Shown piece by piece: positions 35,497-44,891 of a DNA stretch of 64,000 nucleotides. How positions within the stretch are numbered: position 1 is the first letter of the stretch; each line of letters opens with the position of its first letter. This DNA comes from Isoetes taiwanensis. Lineage: Eukaryota; Streptophyta; Lycopodiopsida; Isoetales; Isoetaceae. Both the position numbers and the translations under genes were made by a program. Below the pieces are notes generated by a model. It was not told the DNA's origin, searched no databases, and worked only from the letters and a program-made list of their open reading frames with translations. The stretch spans positions 1-64,000 of the forward strand of contig JAJEKV010000083.1 in the NCBI GenBank assembly GCA_021234155.1, given 5' to 3'.

Positions 35497-35574
35497 TCCT
35501 GTAGTTCAACTCTTCCAATTTTATTCTTGGTGCAGGTGTGACGATTAACTATGGAGCGTGTGATTTAGTTTCAT

Positions 35575-35655
35575 CCAAATCATCGTGGCCTTTTTGGTTA
35601 GGATGCACAGCTACCACTCCAGAGGTAGTGGGTTCAAGTCCCGTTCAGACCCTTA
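35575..35655 (+). tRNA. tRNA-like element, identity uncertain (copy 1)
   Basis: An A-box-like TGGCCTTTTTGGTTAGGAT and a perfect B box GGTTCAAGTCC (35631-35641) are separated by a CTACC/GGTAG stem with an eight-base loop. No full acceptor stem closes. Its near copy is at 35955-36035. It may be a tRNA-derived SINE head. Confidence 0.4.
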
Positions 35656-35749
35656 AATGTGATAGTATGATTTGGATAACTCATGCCCTCGTGGTGTGGG
35701 CAACCCGTAATAGGGTTGGGGGTCCAGATGGTTGTCGTCACACTCCTCG

Positions 35750-35905
35750 GTTTCAGTCCCTTGTAGATCAAGTTCGGTCCGCCCCCAATTTTCTCGGTTG
35801 CAAGCCTTCAAGGAGGGGGGAGGGGCTCGATTTCAGTCCCTTGCAGATCGAGTTCGGTCCGCCTCCAATTTTCCCGGTTGCAAGCCTTCAAGGAGGGGGG
35901 GCCTT
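35750..35905. repeat. Tandem duplication of about 80 bp
   Basis: Two copies of a unit containing ttcagtcccttgyagatc and ggttgcaagccttcaaggag, at 35751-35823 and 35831-35903. Confidence 0.85.
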
Positions 35906-35954
35906 GAGGGGAGGATAGTGTGACAATTAATATCAGGTCTGGAGCGTGTGATTT

Positions 35955-36040
35955 AGTTTTATCCAAATCATCGTAGTCTTTTTGGTTAGGATGCACAGCT
36001 TACCACTCCAGAGGTAGTGGGTTCAAGTCCCGTTCAGACC
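35955..36040 (+). tRNA. tRNA-like element, identity uncertain (copy 2)
   Basis: Duplicate of 35575-35655 with a few substitutions. The B box GGTTCAAGTCC is intact. Confidence 0.4.
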
Positions 36041-36421
36041 CTTAAAGGTGACAGCAGGAGCCAGAAATAGGATGTAATGCATCAAACTATGTTGATGATG
36101 TCGTAAGGACAAGAGCATAAGCAATTGCACCATAGTGTAAGAAATGACATCGAAGCTAAATCTTGTCGTTTTATGCCTTGGCATAATCATTTGTTTGGAC
36201 TGATTAGAAGAACAACCATTCCTACACCTTATTGTATGACCACGATATTTTTTTTGAAAACTGGATTACATGCAATCTTCCATGCTGCACTTGGGAAGTA
36301 CCTAGAAGGGTCTTTCAATAGGTAGAGGTAACAAGAAAAATTCGCAGCATGATGAGATGCATTTGATTGAATTGGATGTATGTACTTGCTAATTGAGAAG
36401 GTATTCATGGGTATTCCTTGT

Positions 36422-36453
36422 GCATTACCCGAGTTCGATTCTCGGCCAATGCA
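36422..36453 (+). tRNA. 3' fragment of tRNA-Gly-like copy
   Basis: The acceptor strand GCATT joins directly to a T arm CCGAG-TTCGATT-CTCGG and the 3' acceptor strand CCAATGC. The D and anticodon arms are deleted. The B box here is intact, unlike in the longer copy at 35426. Confidence 0.55.
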
Positions 36454-36698
36454 TCTCTTTCAATTTTGTTCTTGGAGCAGGAGTGAAAAAGAAGATTTAA
36501 CACATCAAACTATGTTGATGATGATGTAAGGACAAGTGAGCAAGCAATTGCACTATAGTGTAAGAAACGAGGTCGAAGCTAATATTGCTCTTCCAACCAT
36601 CAAACATGACAATGAGAGAGAACAAATGACTGGACAAACCCTATCCTCCTAGATGTCTCAATGATCTAAGGAGAATCAGAAGTGTTACATATGTCGTT

Positions 36699-36819
36699 GT
36701 GGATGTGCCAGAGTGGTTTTTGGGCATGCCTAGAAATCATGTGGGTTTCGCTCGCATAGGTTCAAGTCCTATCAATCATGTGGGTTTTGCTCGCATAGGT
36801 TCGAATCCTATCATCCACG
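36699..36819 (+). tRNA. tRNA-Ser(AGA)-like with internal 39 bp duplication
   Basis: Acceptor ends GTGGATG and CATCCAC pair perfectly and the A box (GTGCCAGAGTGG) is good. The anticodon loop CTAGAAA gives AGA. The segment spanning the 3' anticodon stem, variable arm and T arm occurs twice (36735-36773 and 36774-36812), so the molecule would be about 121 nt. One anticodon-stem pair is mismatched. Confidence 0.65.
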
Positions 36820-36880
36820 TATAGGAGCTTGTTCTCATATCATTTTTAAGTCTTTACCACAGTTGTCCATTTGATTCATA

Positions 36881-38363
36881 TTTAGAGTTTATCATTCAGA
36901 ATCCCTACACACTCTTTGTAATGGTCCTAGCCCCCTAGAGGCCAGTATTTGTACATAATATACATTTATTTGATACTAAGGATATATGCATGGCATATAT
37001 CTATTTAAGCAAGGGGTTTTTACAAAGGGGGATTTTTCAAAGATGGCTTTTGGGAACGTGATCAATTTCGTAAGAGAGGTTTTTGGAGCTTTATGGTGCT
37101 AAGGAGAAGGCCAGAGGAGGATTGCATCGGAGCTTGAAGAGAGTGCATCAATTTTCTACTTCAGGTGGGGTTTTTTCTTTGAATTGATTGGAGGTGATAT
37201 GCTTGCCAATAGATTTGTGTAAGCTTTGGGAATATGGATTAAGCATGGGTTGTTGAAAAGAATATTGTAAATATATCTTGTTGATGGATGGCATCCAGAT
37301 TTAGATATCCAGTTTATTAGCCAAGGGATTGGAATTTACCTCATAGCAAATATGCTAACAACAGAAGGAAGGTAATTGGGAATCCTTTGAAACAAAGGTT
37401 GTAAGGATCTACAGAGGATCAAGTTACGAACTGCGAACTAGATGGGCATGCGCAAGATATTATTTTCTAAAGCCGCAAATATGAGAAACTAGTCTAAGAA
37501 GGCAAGAATTGAGTGTAATCTAAGAAGTGATCAGGTCCAAAAATTGTTTGCAAGAACCAGGGTTGATATAAGCATGGTCAAATTTTATGCTACAGTGCAA
37601 ATTTAGGCATGATTGATGCTTCTATGGTGTTATTAGAAGTGATTATTCTATCTGGACCCTGCCGAAGAAAAGAAAATTGTAGATAATCTAGGATGAGGCA
37701 TGATAATTTGGGCGAAATTGGTGGGAGAGAGCTCATTGGGGCCTGGAACAGGCCGATTTGCGTGTGGGTCACTAGTATTTGGAGAATCGATGCCTAGAAT
37801 CATAGCCTGAAAAGAGGTCCAAGTCCTGTCTACATTGTTCTTTGTTTCTTTCCTCTAACTTTTTGGGGTCTCCTTTGTTTATTGTCAATATTTGAATTTG
37901 TTAATTTGTTGTTTGATAACGAATTGCACCAAGAATGTTTATTTCCAATGCTCGTTACTCATCAGACAGAAAGTTAGTTCAAATAGAAACAAGTAACTGC
38001 ATCTTCAACCTAATTGATTTCACCAAATTTAACTCACATGTAATCCACTACAGGGTGGGATTACTGTGATTTTCTGTGTGTTTTCAAAACCATAATTTGA
38101 GCTCCACTATATAATTTCAGCACCACTATTCGTTAAGCTGTAAAACATTAAAACAAAATTACAATCAGAATTACATTGCATTGCCAAAATCCAAAATCCA
38201 GTTCCATTGAAAAGCCAGTTTCTTTGAAAATTACAGTTTCATTGCCAACAACAATTACAAAATCCAGTTTCAAAATCCATTTTCATTGCCAACAGCAATT
38301 ACAACAACAATTCCAGTTTTCCATATAAGAGAAATGTTTTTCATGTAAAAAAGTTTCTTATGC
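36881..38363. other. Unassigned sequence
   Basis: No gene family is recognised. Near 38170-38320 there are repeated phrases such as aaaatccagtttc and attgccaacarcaattacaa. They lie just downstream of the Crypton-like gene on its strand, so some may be its 3' untranslated part. Confidence 0.35.
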
Positions 38364-40518
38364 CTAATTCTTCTTCAATGCAGCAGAGAGAACACCAAGA
38401 ACCTGATTCATGTCCACACCACCAGAAAATTTGAAGTTGCAATTGTTAAATGTGCCTTGTGTAATTATGACTGGCCCCGTGTACTTCTCTATTGCCCTGG
38501 CACTATCTGGATACACCTTGCTAAGTTCATCATAGAACGAAGCATCATAGATATTGTCATCGATCTCGATAGAGGGTCTAACAATGTCAATTTACCACCT
38601 GCTCCACTCTCTTAAAGTTTGTCAGGACCAATCTAAACTACTGCAGAACTAACATCTCGATGACCATCTAACTTGTCCCTGATCAGATGCACTAACAGCA
38701 GCTCCTGAATTCTCTTTGATACTAATATCATTCTGATTTACAACACGCAGAACTGACGATCCTGTCACATTTCCATTCAACTCATGAAGAGGGTTCCTGA
38801 GTGGCGGAACTAAAGTTCCAACAGCATTCTGTTTTGTCACTTCATCTACATAAACAGAAAGTTAAAAAATATAATAAAGCAAATAATAAAAATAATAAAA
38901 AGAAAGTTCAAAGGAATCTTACCCGCAAGAACATCCTTGTACGCTCGCATATGCCCGTCAGAATTGACATGTTGACTTATTATATTCATACACGCATTGA
39001 TTTTTTACTCCTCAGTTCGATCATACCTGCAAATATATGTTAATATAACAACAAATAAAATAGACATAACGAATGGAATAGGCATTATCTTTCATAACCT
39101 GGCGTGCTTCTATGACCAGCAATCGCCATGCCTACATTAGAAGGAACACTAGTACCGAAAGACGGAGACTAATGAAACCCCGCAAGACTTATTGCATATT
39201 TCAAGATCGGGATGAACTGCCGCGGCCGGGCCGGCCGATTAAGCCACTTGATAATTAAATTGATACCAACAGGCGTTACAGCATACCACACCTAAAATGT
39301 TAACACAAAAAAAGCTTAAAATTGCAAAGAAAAAACAGAAAATTAACAAAATAAAAGAAAGGAAGAAACTTACATGCTTTTTGTACCTAGGAATAGGCTG
39401 CAGAAAAAAAGGACGTGGCTGCGAATCATTTTCTTTGGCAGGCAAATGTCGAACATATTGTTTATAAGTCAACACGAAATCATGCTCATATGTCCAAACA
39501 GGTTGATGGAAGTGATGATCTTCAAATTTTGTGATGGTTCTTACTTAAACGTTCTCCATATTTTACTAACTCCCCACCCTCGTTCACCTCAAGAATCACA
39601 TCACAATCTTTGACTCTCCACAACTCCTTGTTTCCTCTAATGCCAAAACGCGTCACCATATAATAAAATAGCCTTTTGATCCAACCTGTGGGATGCGTGT
39701 TTTGATGATCTATATCATCCAAAATGTCCTTTTCCATAGCAAAAGTAATGGGAGGAACTTTCTTCTTCGGCTTCTCATAATTTCCATCTTGTCTCAGCTT
39801 GTTAATCATGCAGACGAATGCCTCACGTGTCTACGTAAAGATGGGATCGTACAAAATATTAAATGCAGGTAGACGATCACCTGTTTCTCCTTGAATCTTT
39901 TGTTGTTCCCTGCGCACAATCCTGCCGATGCCTCTCAATAGAGAGTTAAGACTACAATACAAAAGAAAAAATACATGGTTAAAACACAGACAACAAAGTA
40001 TAATAAAATAGAAAATAATAAAACAGAAATAACAAAAAAGAACTTACATTTCAGGCGGGTAGACCTTTCCATTCTTCTTCTTAGCCTAATAGAAATTGAT
40101 AAGGATAAGAAACAACTAAATATAAAACATAAAAATAGAAAGAAGAAAGCGAAATTACCTGAAGAATAAACCTTGTTGTCATCCTGTTAAGCTCAACCAG
40201 ATTCAGCTTCTCAATTGGAATAGATACATCCATACCAAAATCTTTTCTCCACTCATCGAACCTTCTTCTTGCCCAGCTATTAACAGTTCTTGATCGATCT
40301 GGACCGCCATTCAAAGCTTCAGACAGCAAGTCCTCGTCAAGAGGAAGCCAATTCTCTTTTGGATCATATTCATCTTCGTCACTACTATCGCCATCAACAC
40401 CGAACTCTGCCAAGATGTTTTGGCTTTCTTCCAAGGTAACATGACTTGAAGGCATTAAACAACTATCTCCAGGTAACGGACTGAATGTTGGCTGAGAACA
40501 GGCACCCATGCTTTCCAT
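38364..40518 (-). pseudogene. Crypton-like tyrosine recombinase (DUF3504/KIAA1958-like), disabled
   Basis: Minus-strand exons can be followed at 40518-40159, 40085-40048, 39951-39374, 39291-39099, 39026-38933 and about 38845-38364, most with GT/AG borders. Exon 1 has an acidic leader (GDSSDEDEYDPKENWLP), then SWARRRFDEWRKDFGM..LNLVELNRMTTRFI. It is followed by KKKNGKVYPPE, SLLRGIGRIVRRE, AFVCMINKLRQDG, and box I FYYMVTRFGIRGNKELW with its Arg, then YKQYVRHLP, VWYAVTPVG and box II AGHRST. This is the layout of Crypton recombinases and of the KIAA1958/QRICH1/ZMYM DUF3504 domain. In-frame stops (39831-39833, near 39160 and 39000), a frameshift near 39530 and apparent loss of the HxxR segment show it is dead. 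The C-terminal tail FNNCNFKFSGGVDMN may be a self-association tail. Kinship with the animal domesticated genes is inferred from memory of the family. Confidence 0.65.
40159..40518 (-). CDS. Crypton-like gene, first coding exon
   Basis: 120 codons from ATG at 40518 to the donor CAG/GTAATT at 40158. The frame is open without stops. The Trp/Arg/Phe-rich start of the N-terminal SAM-like DNA-binding half of a tyrosine recombinase is at residues 72-118. An upstream in-frame ATG at 40563 exists, but the 40518 start fits the acidic leader better. Splice phase 0 joins to 40085. Confidence 0.6.
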
Positions 40519-40598
40519 TCTGACAAACAACCATATTAAAAAGAATCCTTCCACCATAGACATTACATTAACTCAGTTTATGAACCTGTTGTTTGCAG

Positions 40599-40760
40599 TA
40601 CAAGTAACCTGCATTATAAACAAAAATAGAAGGACATAAATAAAAAACAGAAGCATGTAATGTAAAAAACAGAAGCATGTAAATAAAAAACAAAAGCATG
40701 TAATAAAAAACAGAAGCATGTAATAGAAGGAAATAAATAAAAAACAAAAGCTTTTTCTCA
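40599..40760. repeat. Tandem repeat of aaaaaacagaagcatgtaat units
   Basis: Four to five copies of a roughly 20-25 bp A-rich unit upstream of the Crypton-like gene. The Leu/Phe-rich minus-strand ORFs here are artefacts. Confidence 0.75.
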
Positions 40761-41165
40761 CCGTAAGAATAAACAATGATGATATCCCTTGCTGTCACAC
40801 AACCACACTATACTCCTTAGTCGAGATCTGCAACAAACACACAAGTATAAACACATGCAAACCAGAAATCACTAAATATATCACAAACATTACCTGAAAG
40901 AAGATTACCATGAAACAAATTACCCGCTACAAGGACTCGACCTGCCAGAACCAATAATACCTAACTGCATGTCAACTTACACCGTAAATTATCATGCATT
41001 CTCGCCAAACCTGACAGATTTTGTCACTACAACTTGCCAAAACTAAATACCTAACAAAGAGGATATAAAATCAGTTAGATTTACGATGAAACCAAATAAA
41101 TATACGATATCTTCACATCTATACTCACCAAAATGAAGAAAATCGAACAAGAAGTCACCAGAAGG

Positions 41166-41403
41166 TAAAAACCTCAAGATTCTTCAAGAAACTTGAAGAA
41201 CTCCTAATTTTTTGACAAAATTGCACCTATCACTAAGCAGCGCCTCGCCGGATCTAATCAGAAGGAGTAGGACTCGTACCAAAACAACAAAAACCTCAAG
41301 AACCTTCAAGAAACTTGAAGAACTTCTGATTTTCTAACAAAGTCCTACCTAACACTAAGGAGCGCCTCGCTGGATCTAATCAGAAGGAGTAGCACTCCTA
41401 CAA
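41166..41403. repeat. Tandem duplication of about 120 bp
   Basis: The unit from aaaacctcaagattcttcaa to gatctaatcagaaggagtag occurs at 41166-41281 and 41289-41391. It lies in the putative 5' region of the minus-strand Crypton-like gene. Confidence 0.85.
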
Positions 41404-41466
41404 CGACCAAGATCGGCTCGCCGGAATCAAAATAGAGGTCAAAAATTTTATCTCGAACGTAATCCC

Positions 41467-41490
41467 CCCTTACGTAGATTACGTAAGGGA
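41467..41490. repeat. Near-perfect palindrome with TACGTA cores
   Basis: CCCTTACGTA-gat-TACGTAAGGG: 10 bp arms around three bases. Confidence 0.8.
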
Positions 41491-42003
41491 ATCTATTTCC
41501 CTCGGGTATTTCCCCCTCGAAATATTCCTCGGCGGGCCACCAGCCTCATCGGAGCACTCGCTCTGTCGCTCGTGTACCGCCTCAGCTGGCGGCGCCGCCT
41601 CAGAATTTCCCCGATGGAAAACCCTCGGGGCATAGATTCCCTATTACATAAATTACAAAGCATCAGGCGACACATTACCCACAGGCCACTTACCTTCAGC
41701 TCTGCAGATTGAAAGGCCTCAACTCCTACCGTCACACTAGTTATTACACCACACTCGGCCTATTGTCCAATTACAAGATCACATAAGCACCGTATTTTGT
41801 CTGAGCGTAAACATGCCATATTTATATTTATATGCCTATCTCAAATTGACATAGCCCTTCCCATTAGACACATCAGATGGCGTATTCCTCACCTTTATTA
41901 TTTATACCCCACATTTAAAAAGGACGTGCCCAACCCATCCCTAATGCAAGACCCCTGCTTAAATTAATGCCACTTGCTACATAAACTTTAATGGCGAATG
42001 GCC
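41491..42003. other. Unassigned sequence
   Basis: Nothing coding is recognised. A GC-rich block at 41510-41640 on the minus strand looks like a promoter or leader (ORF rich in Arg). Confidence 0.3.
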
Positions 42004-42380
42004 CCAAAATTCAATGCTCTAAATGATAACCCCAAACCAATTAAAGGCACCATCGAGGTGGCGCCATCCAGACCGTCACATATGCGAGATTAACAGCTCG
42101 GACGACGCCACCTCAATCTTTATCTCTAAGAGGGGTGCTTGGGGTCCAAAATTTAATGGTCTAAATGACAACCCTAAACCAATTAAAGGCACCATCGAGT
42201 TGGCACCATCCAGACCGTCACATATGCGAGATCGACGGCTTAAACGATGCCATCTCGGTCTTTATATCTAAGGGGGGTGCTTGGGGTGGATTGAGATGGC
42301 TCCACCAGGGCCATCGGATCTCAGATCTGGACGGCCCAGAAGGCGACATCTCAACGTTTATATATAAGGGGGCAGCTTAT
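42004..42380. repeat. Tandem repeat of about 142 bp, GACGG-rich family (copy A)
   Basis: Units start ccaaaattcaatgctctaaa (42004) and ccaaaatttaatggtctaaa (42146), with a partial third unit ending in the hairpin-like ccatcggatctcagatctgg followed by acggccc. Related sequence is at 56870-57060 and 62270-62760. ORFs that read the same peptide repeatedly here are repeat artefacts. Confidence 0.8.
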
Positions 42381-42439
42381 ATAATGATAATGATAATGGA
42401 TAATGATAATGATATTTCATGGTGTATATTTGTAGAGTT

Positions 42440-42620
42440 TGATAGCATTCTTATTACTGGCACGGTTTTTCCTCAAAAACCCTTCGAGGCATGGGTTTTT
42501 TCATTCGGACAGTAATAAGTCTGTTGCGCCCTTTCATTGGGTCCCATACTGATTAGTCTCCGTGGACAATAAAAACCCCTCTTCTATTTTGTTCTATTCC
42601 ATTCAAAAACTCCCAAAAAA
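42440..42620. repeat. Retroelement-like 3' tail
   Basis: cgaggcatgggttttttcat, then gtctccgtggacaataaaaa and a TTCTATTTTGTTCTATTCC run. The same architecture occurs at 1490-1625. Confidence 0.45.
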
Positions 42621-43357
42621 AGCAAGTTTAAGAAAAATAGGCCTTTAAACCTTACAAATCTTGGTCCGATCCTACCTAATTGTTTCGAGTGTAATTGAAA
42701 AGGTAATTCTAAACTAGGGCATGTGAAGGAGTCATTTTATTAAGAGCAGTATCGGTCAAAAAGCTCAACGCCATGGAATCATGCTTATGAATAGGTCGAG
42801 CTAATAAAACAACATTGCTCATTAGAAGATAATTCATATCATGGGGGAACTAAATGTGATTATAACGTGAGATTAACTCACATGTCCAAAAAGGAATAAA
42901 TTATATGCGCGTGGCCTGTTGCTAGAACATACACATCTTAGACTTCATTGCAAAGGTCTCACCCAATAACAATTATCTTTATCTTGTTTATTACAAGGAG
43001 AAGCACAGTGATAGGCCAAGGCATCTCCTAATATAGGTTCAAACTAGAATATGCAGTTTGTTTATACAGTTATACTTGGAGAAAATAACAAATGTGACAT
43101 GGGACATTGTAAGCAATAAAAAAATTGAAGTAAATGAAATGAAATTGTTTTGGACATTGTAAAAATTGAAAAATTGAAGGAGCTGGAATCAAGAGATTAG
43201 ACGTATGTATTTGCTCTTTGCCTAAAAGACAAAGGAAACATTTAAGGAGTAGGCCAAGCCAAACAGAGGGTCCAAAAAAACCAACAAGGCCTTTTTTTTT
43301 TCAAGCAATGCCTTTGGCTTCCTAAGAAAAAAACTTAGCATTTCAGAGGTCCTGGCT
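42621..43357. promoter_or_regulatory. Upstream region of the GDSL gene, no clear elements
   Basis: AT-rich, with no other gene. A TATA box could not be assigned with confidence. The segment immediately upstream of the ATG (43300-43357) is a short leader. Confidence 0.3.
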
Positions 43358-44891
43358 ATGGTGACGAGCCTCTGCATTGCCGTAGCTGCGGCTATGGCTA
43401 TGGCTTTTAACTGCCGATTTTCCACCGCCGCTCCAGTAATTCTTATCTTCGGCGATTCTACTGTCGATACCGGCAATCGAAAGCTTACTGCCAGTGGTAT
43501 CCAAGTTATTAGCGCAGATCATGCTCCATATGGCCAAGATTTCCAGCCGCCCGGACCTACTGGCCGCTATTCTAATGGAAAAATCCCTACTGATTTTATA
43601 GGTTAGCTTCCACAATTATATGTCGGATTTCTTTTCTTTCTTGAAATCTTATAATTAGCATTTTCTGCTTTGTGCTTATGTTTCTGAATTGGTCTGCGTG
43701 TTTCTGGATCCTTTTTTGTTAGATCTGATTTGCCTGATTTGTCTGTAAATTGTAGCCAGCGCGCTAGGCATTCAGCCTCCGGTGGAATTTTATAGCGCAA
43801 AAGCAAAGGGCCCGGCTCTTCTTAACGGTGTTAATTTTGCCATGGGCGGATCGGGTTATTTGGAAAGCACGGTGAGCTCTGGAAGAAGAAAAAAAATGTG
43901 GTACCTCGGTTTCTCGCTCATAAACATTTGTTTTGTACAAATTCACATTTTCCCCTCATTTAATTTCCCTTTTTCACAGGGATCTATACCATTATCTGCA
44001 CAAGTGAGCAATCTTGAACAAGTGCAGAAGAATTTGAGCAGTATAATCGGACCGGATGGAGTAAGGAAATGGACAAATTCTGCAATCTTCTTTATCAGCA
44101 CTGGAGACAATGATCTTGTGCAATACAATATTAATCCTTTAAACTGGGAAAATACGGCGGATCAATTCAACAATATGCTCATTACAAACGCAGTTCAATG
44201 TGTTACGGTGAGCTCCTCAACATAGAAAATCCAGAACAAAAAATTTACATACAGGAAAGCTTTCCTTGAATCAAAGAATTACTGACAAATTTAAAATTAT
44301 GATCTAGAACAGCGCCTCTACAATCTGGGAGCTAGGAAGATTTTTTTTGTATCAGCTGGGCCTGTAGGTTGCGTGCCAATTGTTCTAGCATTATATCGCA
44401 GCAGCAATGGATCCTGCGTGAAATCTCTAAATAATCAAACTATGCTATACAATGCTGCTTTAAGATCTGCACTTCACAGGCTTTCTATTCAGTTACAAGG
44501 AAGCCACATTTCTTATGGTGATGCCTACACACCATTGTTTAATGCAATATCTGGCAACTACTATGGTATGAATTTCATGAACTCCGTGGACGATAAAAAC
44601 CATTCATTCTATTATATGTTCAACCTAAGCAAAGAACTTCAAAGTGACAAGCATTGTTCTTGGTTTTTTCTTCCAGGATTCAAACGCGTGAATCAAGCAT
44701 GCTGTGGATGGGGAAGTTTTGGAGGACTTCCACCTTGCTTATTGTGGGATGTGTGCAATAACGTTAATGATTACGTGTTCTGGGATAGCATTCATCCTAC
44801 TCAAGCCATGTATAAGATCATCTCTGATGGCCTGTATGCTGGAAGCCTAGGATACCCCCTCAATGTACAACAGATGTCAAGACTTCCTTAA
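43358..44891 (+). CDS. GDSL esterase/lipase, five exons, apparently intact
   Basis: Exons 43358-43601, 43756-43871, 43980-44207, 44313-44565 and 44677-44891 join in frame with GT/AG borders and give 351 residues, typical for plant GDSL lipases. The N-terminus (MVTSLCIAVAAAMAMAF) is a likely signal peptide, so the enzyme probably acts in the cell wall or apoplast. Block I carries the nucleophile in VILIFGDSTVDTGN (near residue 33). Block II is NFAMGGSGY, block III has the oxyanion Asn in FISTGDND, and block V carries the Asp/His pair in FWDSIHPTQ. ARKIFFVSAGPVGC and NQACCGWG are further family landmarks. Substrate cannot be told; these enzymes hydrolyse acyl esters such as cutin precursors, lipids or cell-wall acetyl groups. 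No stop or shift is seen. A fragment of a paralogue lies at 3590. Confidence 0.92.

Larger units (their letters stand above)
34637..36880. repeat. Duplicated block carrying tRNA-like sequences
   Basis: Segments are repeated in direct orientation. The phrase cgcatcaaaccatgttgttg to ggagaatcagaagtg (34655-34845) recurs at 36500-36690, with a shorter copy at 36075-36155. The 35165-35500 segment recurs at 36155-36455, and the 35525-35665 segment at 35923-36045. Each copy carries a tRNA-like sequence, giving the order Ser, Gly, unassigned, unassigned, Gly 3' end, Ser. Confidence 0.75.

Noticed and set aside
35592-35655. tRNA-Trp (loop contains CTCCAGA)
   Set aside because: The stem closes with an eight-base loop and no acceptor pairs, so anticodon and identity cannot be assigned.
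40568-40798. Membrane-protein-like Leu/Phe-rich ORF
   Set aside because: Produced by the A-rich tandem repeat; two frames give the same repetitive peptide.
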